This document shows, piece after piece, positions 12,116-12,582 of a stretch of DNA of 12,582 nucleotides (its first letter is position 1; each line of letters begins with the position of its first letter). Position numbers and translations under genes: made by a program. Location of the stretch: positions 17,512 through 30,093 of the forward strand of contig DIME01000021.1 in assembly GCA_002425405.1 (NCBI GenBank). Reading direction: 5' to 3'. Origin of the DNA: Candidatus Accumulibacter vicinus (GTDB lineage Bacteria > Pseudomonadota > Gammaproteobacteria > Burkholderiales > Rhodocyclaceae). The notes beneath the pieces were generated by a model. The model ran no database searches. It was not told the origin of the DNA and saw nothing but the letters and a program-made list of their open reading frames with translations.

Positions 12116-12582
12116 TCAATGCGTATTCCTCCACAATCCCAGCCAGGCGCGGTTGAAACCTTCGGCGCGGCGTGGTCGGTCAGGATTATCGCCCCACAGG
12201 CCACCGGCCACCCAATCGGCAAGCTTGCCGACATCGCCGGCGAAGTCGTCGAACCAGTACACGCTGCCGGCCGGGGCCGCGCGCTGGGCGGTCTTGGGTT
12301 GCTGCCGGGCGAGGTCCCAGCCGGAGACGGTGTCGAAACGCGGGACGACGGCGCAGGCGAGACGCGCCGAGAAGCCATCGCCTTGCAGTCGGTAGTCCCC
12401 GCTGCCGCGGCGCGAGACACCTTCGGGCAGCCAACCGTCGGCGAATACGCCAGGGGTCGCGAGGATGATCCGGAAGCGGCGGCCGACGGCGATCTCTTGC
12501 CGGGGCACGACGGGTGCGGCGAAGGCCATGGCGCGGTAGCTTGCGCCCTTGCCGTCGCCGCCGAGTCGCAGATGACCTGATT
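12116..12582 (-). CDS. cmr3: Cmr3, type III-B subunit (C-terminal part, runs off the window)
   Basis: The last about 155 codons of Cmr3, the RAMP subunit that holds the 5' handle of the crRNA beside Cas10. The frame stays open to the window edge, so the start lies outside. Conserved segments are HLRLGGDGKGA near the edge, ILATPGVFADGWLPEG, ACAVVPRFDTVSGWDLARQQ with PKTAQRAAPAGSVYW, and the ending GLWGDNPDRPRRAEGFNRAW. The 69-bp gap to cmr4 is the only interval of any size in the visible operon. Cas10/Cmr2 and Cmr1 are expected beyond the right edge. Confidence 0.9.
   Translation of the reverse strand, partial: SGHLRLGGDGKGASYRAMAFAAPVVPRQEIAVGRRFRIILATPGVFADGWLPEGVSRRGSGDYRLQGDGFSARLACAVVPRFDTVSGWDLARQQPKTAQRAAPAGSVYWFDDFAGDVGKLADWVAGGLWGDNPDRPRRAEGFNRAWLGLWRNTH

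Noticed and set aside
8464..12580. Long plus-strand frames opposite the cmr and cas6 genes (383, 436 and 388 codons)
   Set aside because: They are antisense shadows of well-recognised minus-strand genes in GC-rich DNA and have no domain features.

Overview
The window is GC-rich DNA from what is most likely a betaproteobacterium. The style of the RAYT (REP-associated tyrosine transposase) and integrase remnants and of the Cmr proteins recalls Rhodocyclales/Accumulibacter-type genomes; that is an inference from style, not a search. Its core is a type III-B (Cmr) CRISPR-Cas locus, flanked on the left by a zone of mobile-element debris and a small integron cassette array.

Layout. 1-2730: a truncated histidine phosphatase, an intact DUF6398-type protein, then a scrap heap holding an in-frame fusion of a cas1 piece to a nearly complete cas2, a RAYT transposase remnant and a tyrosine-integrase remnant, followed by an apparently intact RHH/PIN toxin-antitoxin pair, all on the minus strand. 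2760-4490: an IS3-type OrfA fragment, then three attC-like sites bounding two integron gene cassettes (a NADAR protein and a secreted LprI/DUF1311-like protein), with no integrase gene in view. 4534-7218, plus strand: an ADP-ribosylglycohydrolase (DraG-like), the C-terminal half of a second cas2, then intact overlapping cas1 and cas2. 7219-7487: non-coding DNA ending in a degenerate CRISPR repeat. 7488-8428: a CRISPR array of 14 repeats (36 bp) and 13 spacers (31-37 bp). 8434-12582, minus strand: cmr3 (partial, runs off the window), cmr4, cmr5, cmr6, a 29-codon ORF, a 22-codon stub of a CARF (Csx2/TM1812-like) gene, and cas6. cmr4 through cas6 are chained by five consecutive ATGA overlaps.

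How it works together. Cas6 would process pre-crRNA, and Cmr3-6 (with Cmr1 and Cas10/Cmr2, presumably beyond the right edge) would form the RNA-targeting effector; Cas1-Cas2 would add spacers. The repeat hairpin, its ATTGAGAC end, the degenerate repeat at the cas2 side and the sense look of the spacers on the plus strand all indicate that crRNAs are made from the minus strand, co-directional with the cmr-cas6 operon. The array then starts only 5 bp after the cas6 stop codon, leaving no room for an ordinary separate leader.

The most interesting points are the leaderless operon-tail array with apparently antisense spacers, the CARF-gene stub kept inside an unbroken translational-coupling chain, repeated loss and duplication of adaptation genes, and two ADP-ribose-removing enzymes (NADAR and DraG) side by side next to the CRISPR locus, one of them on an integron cassette.
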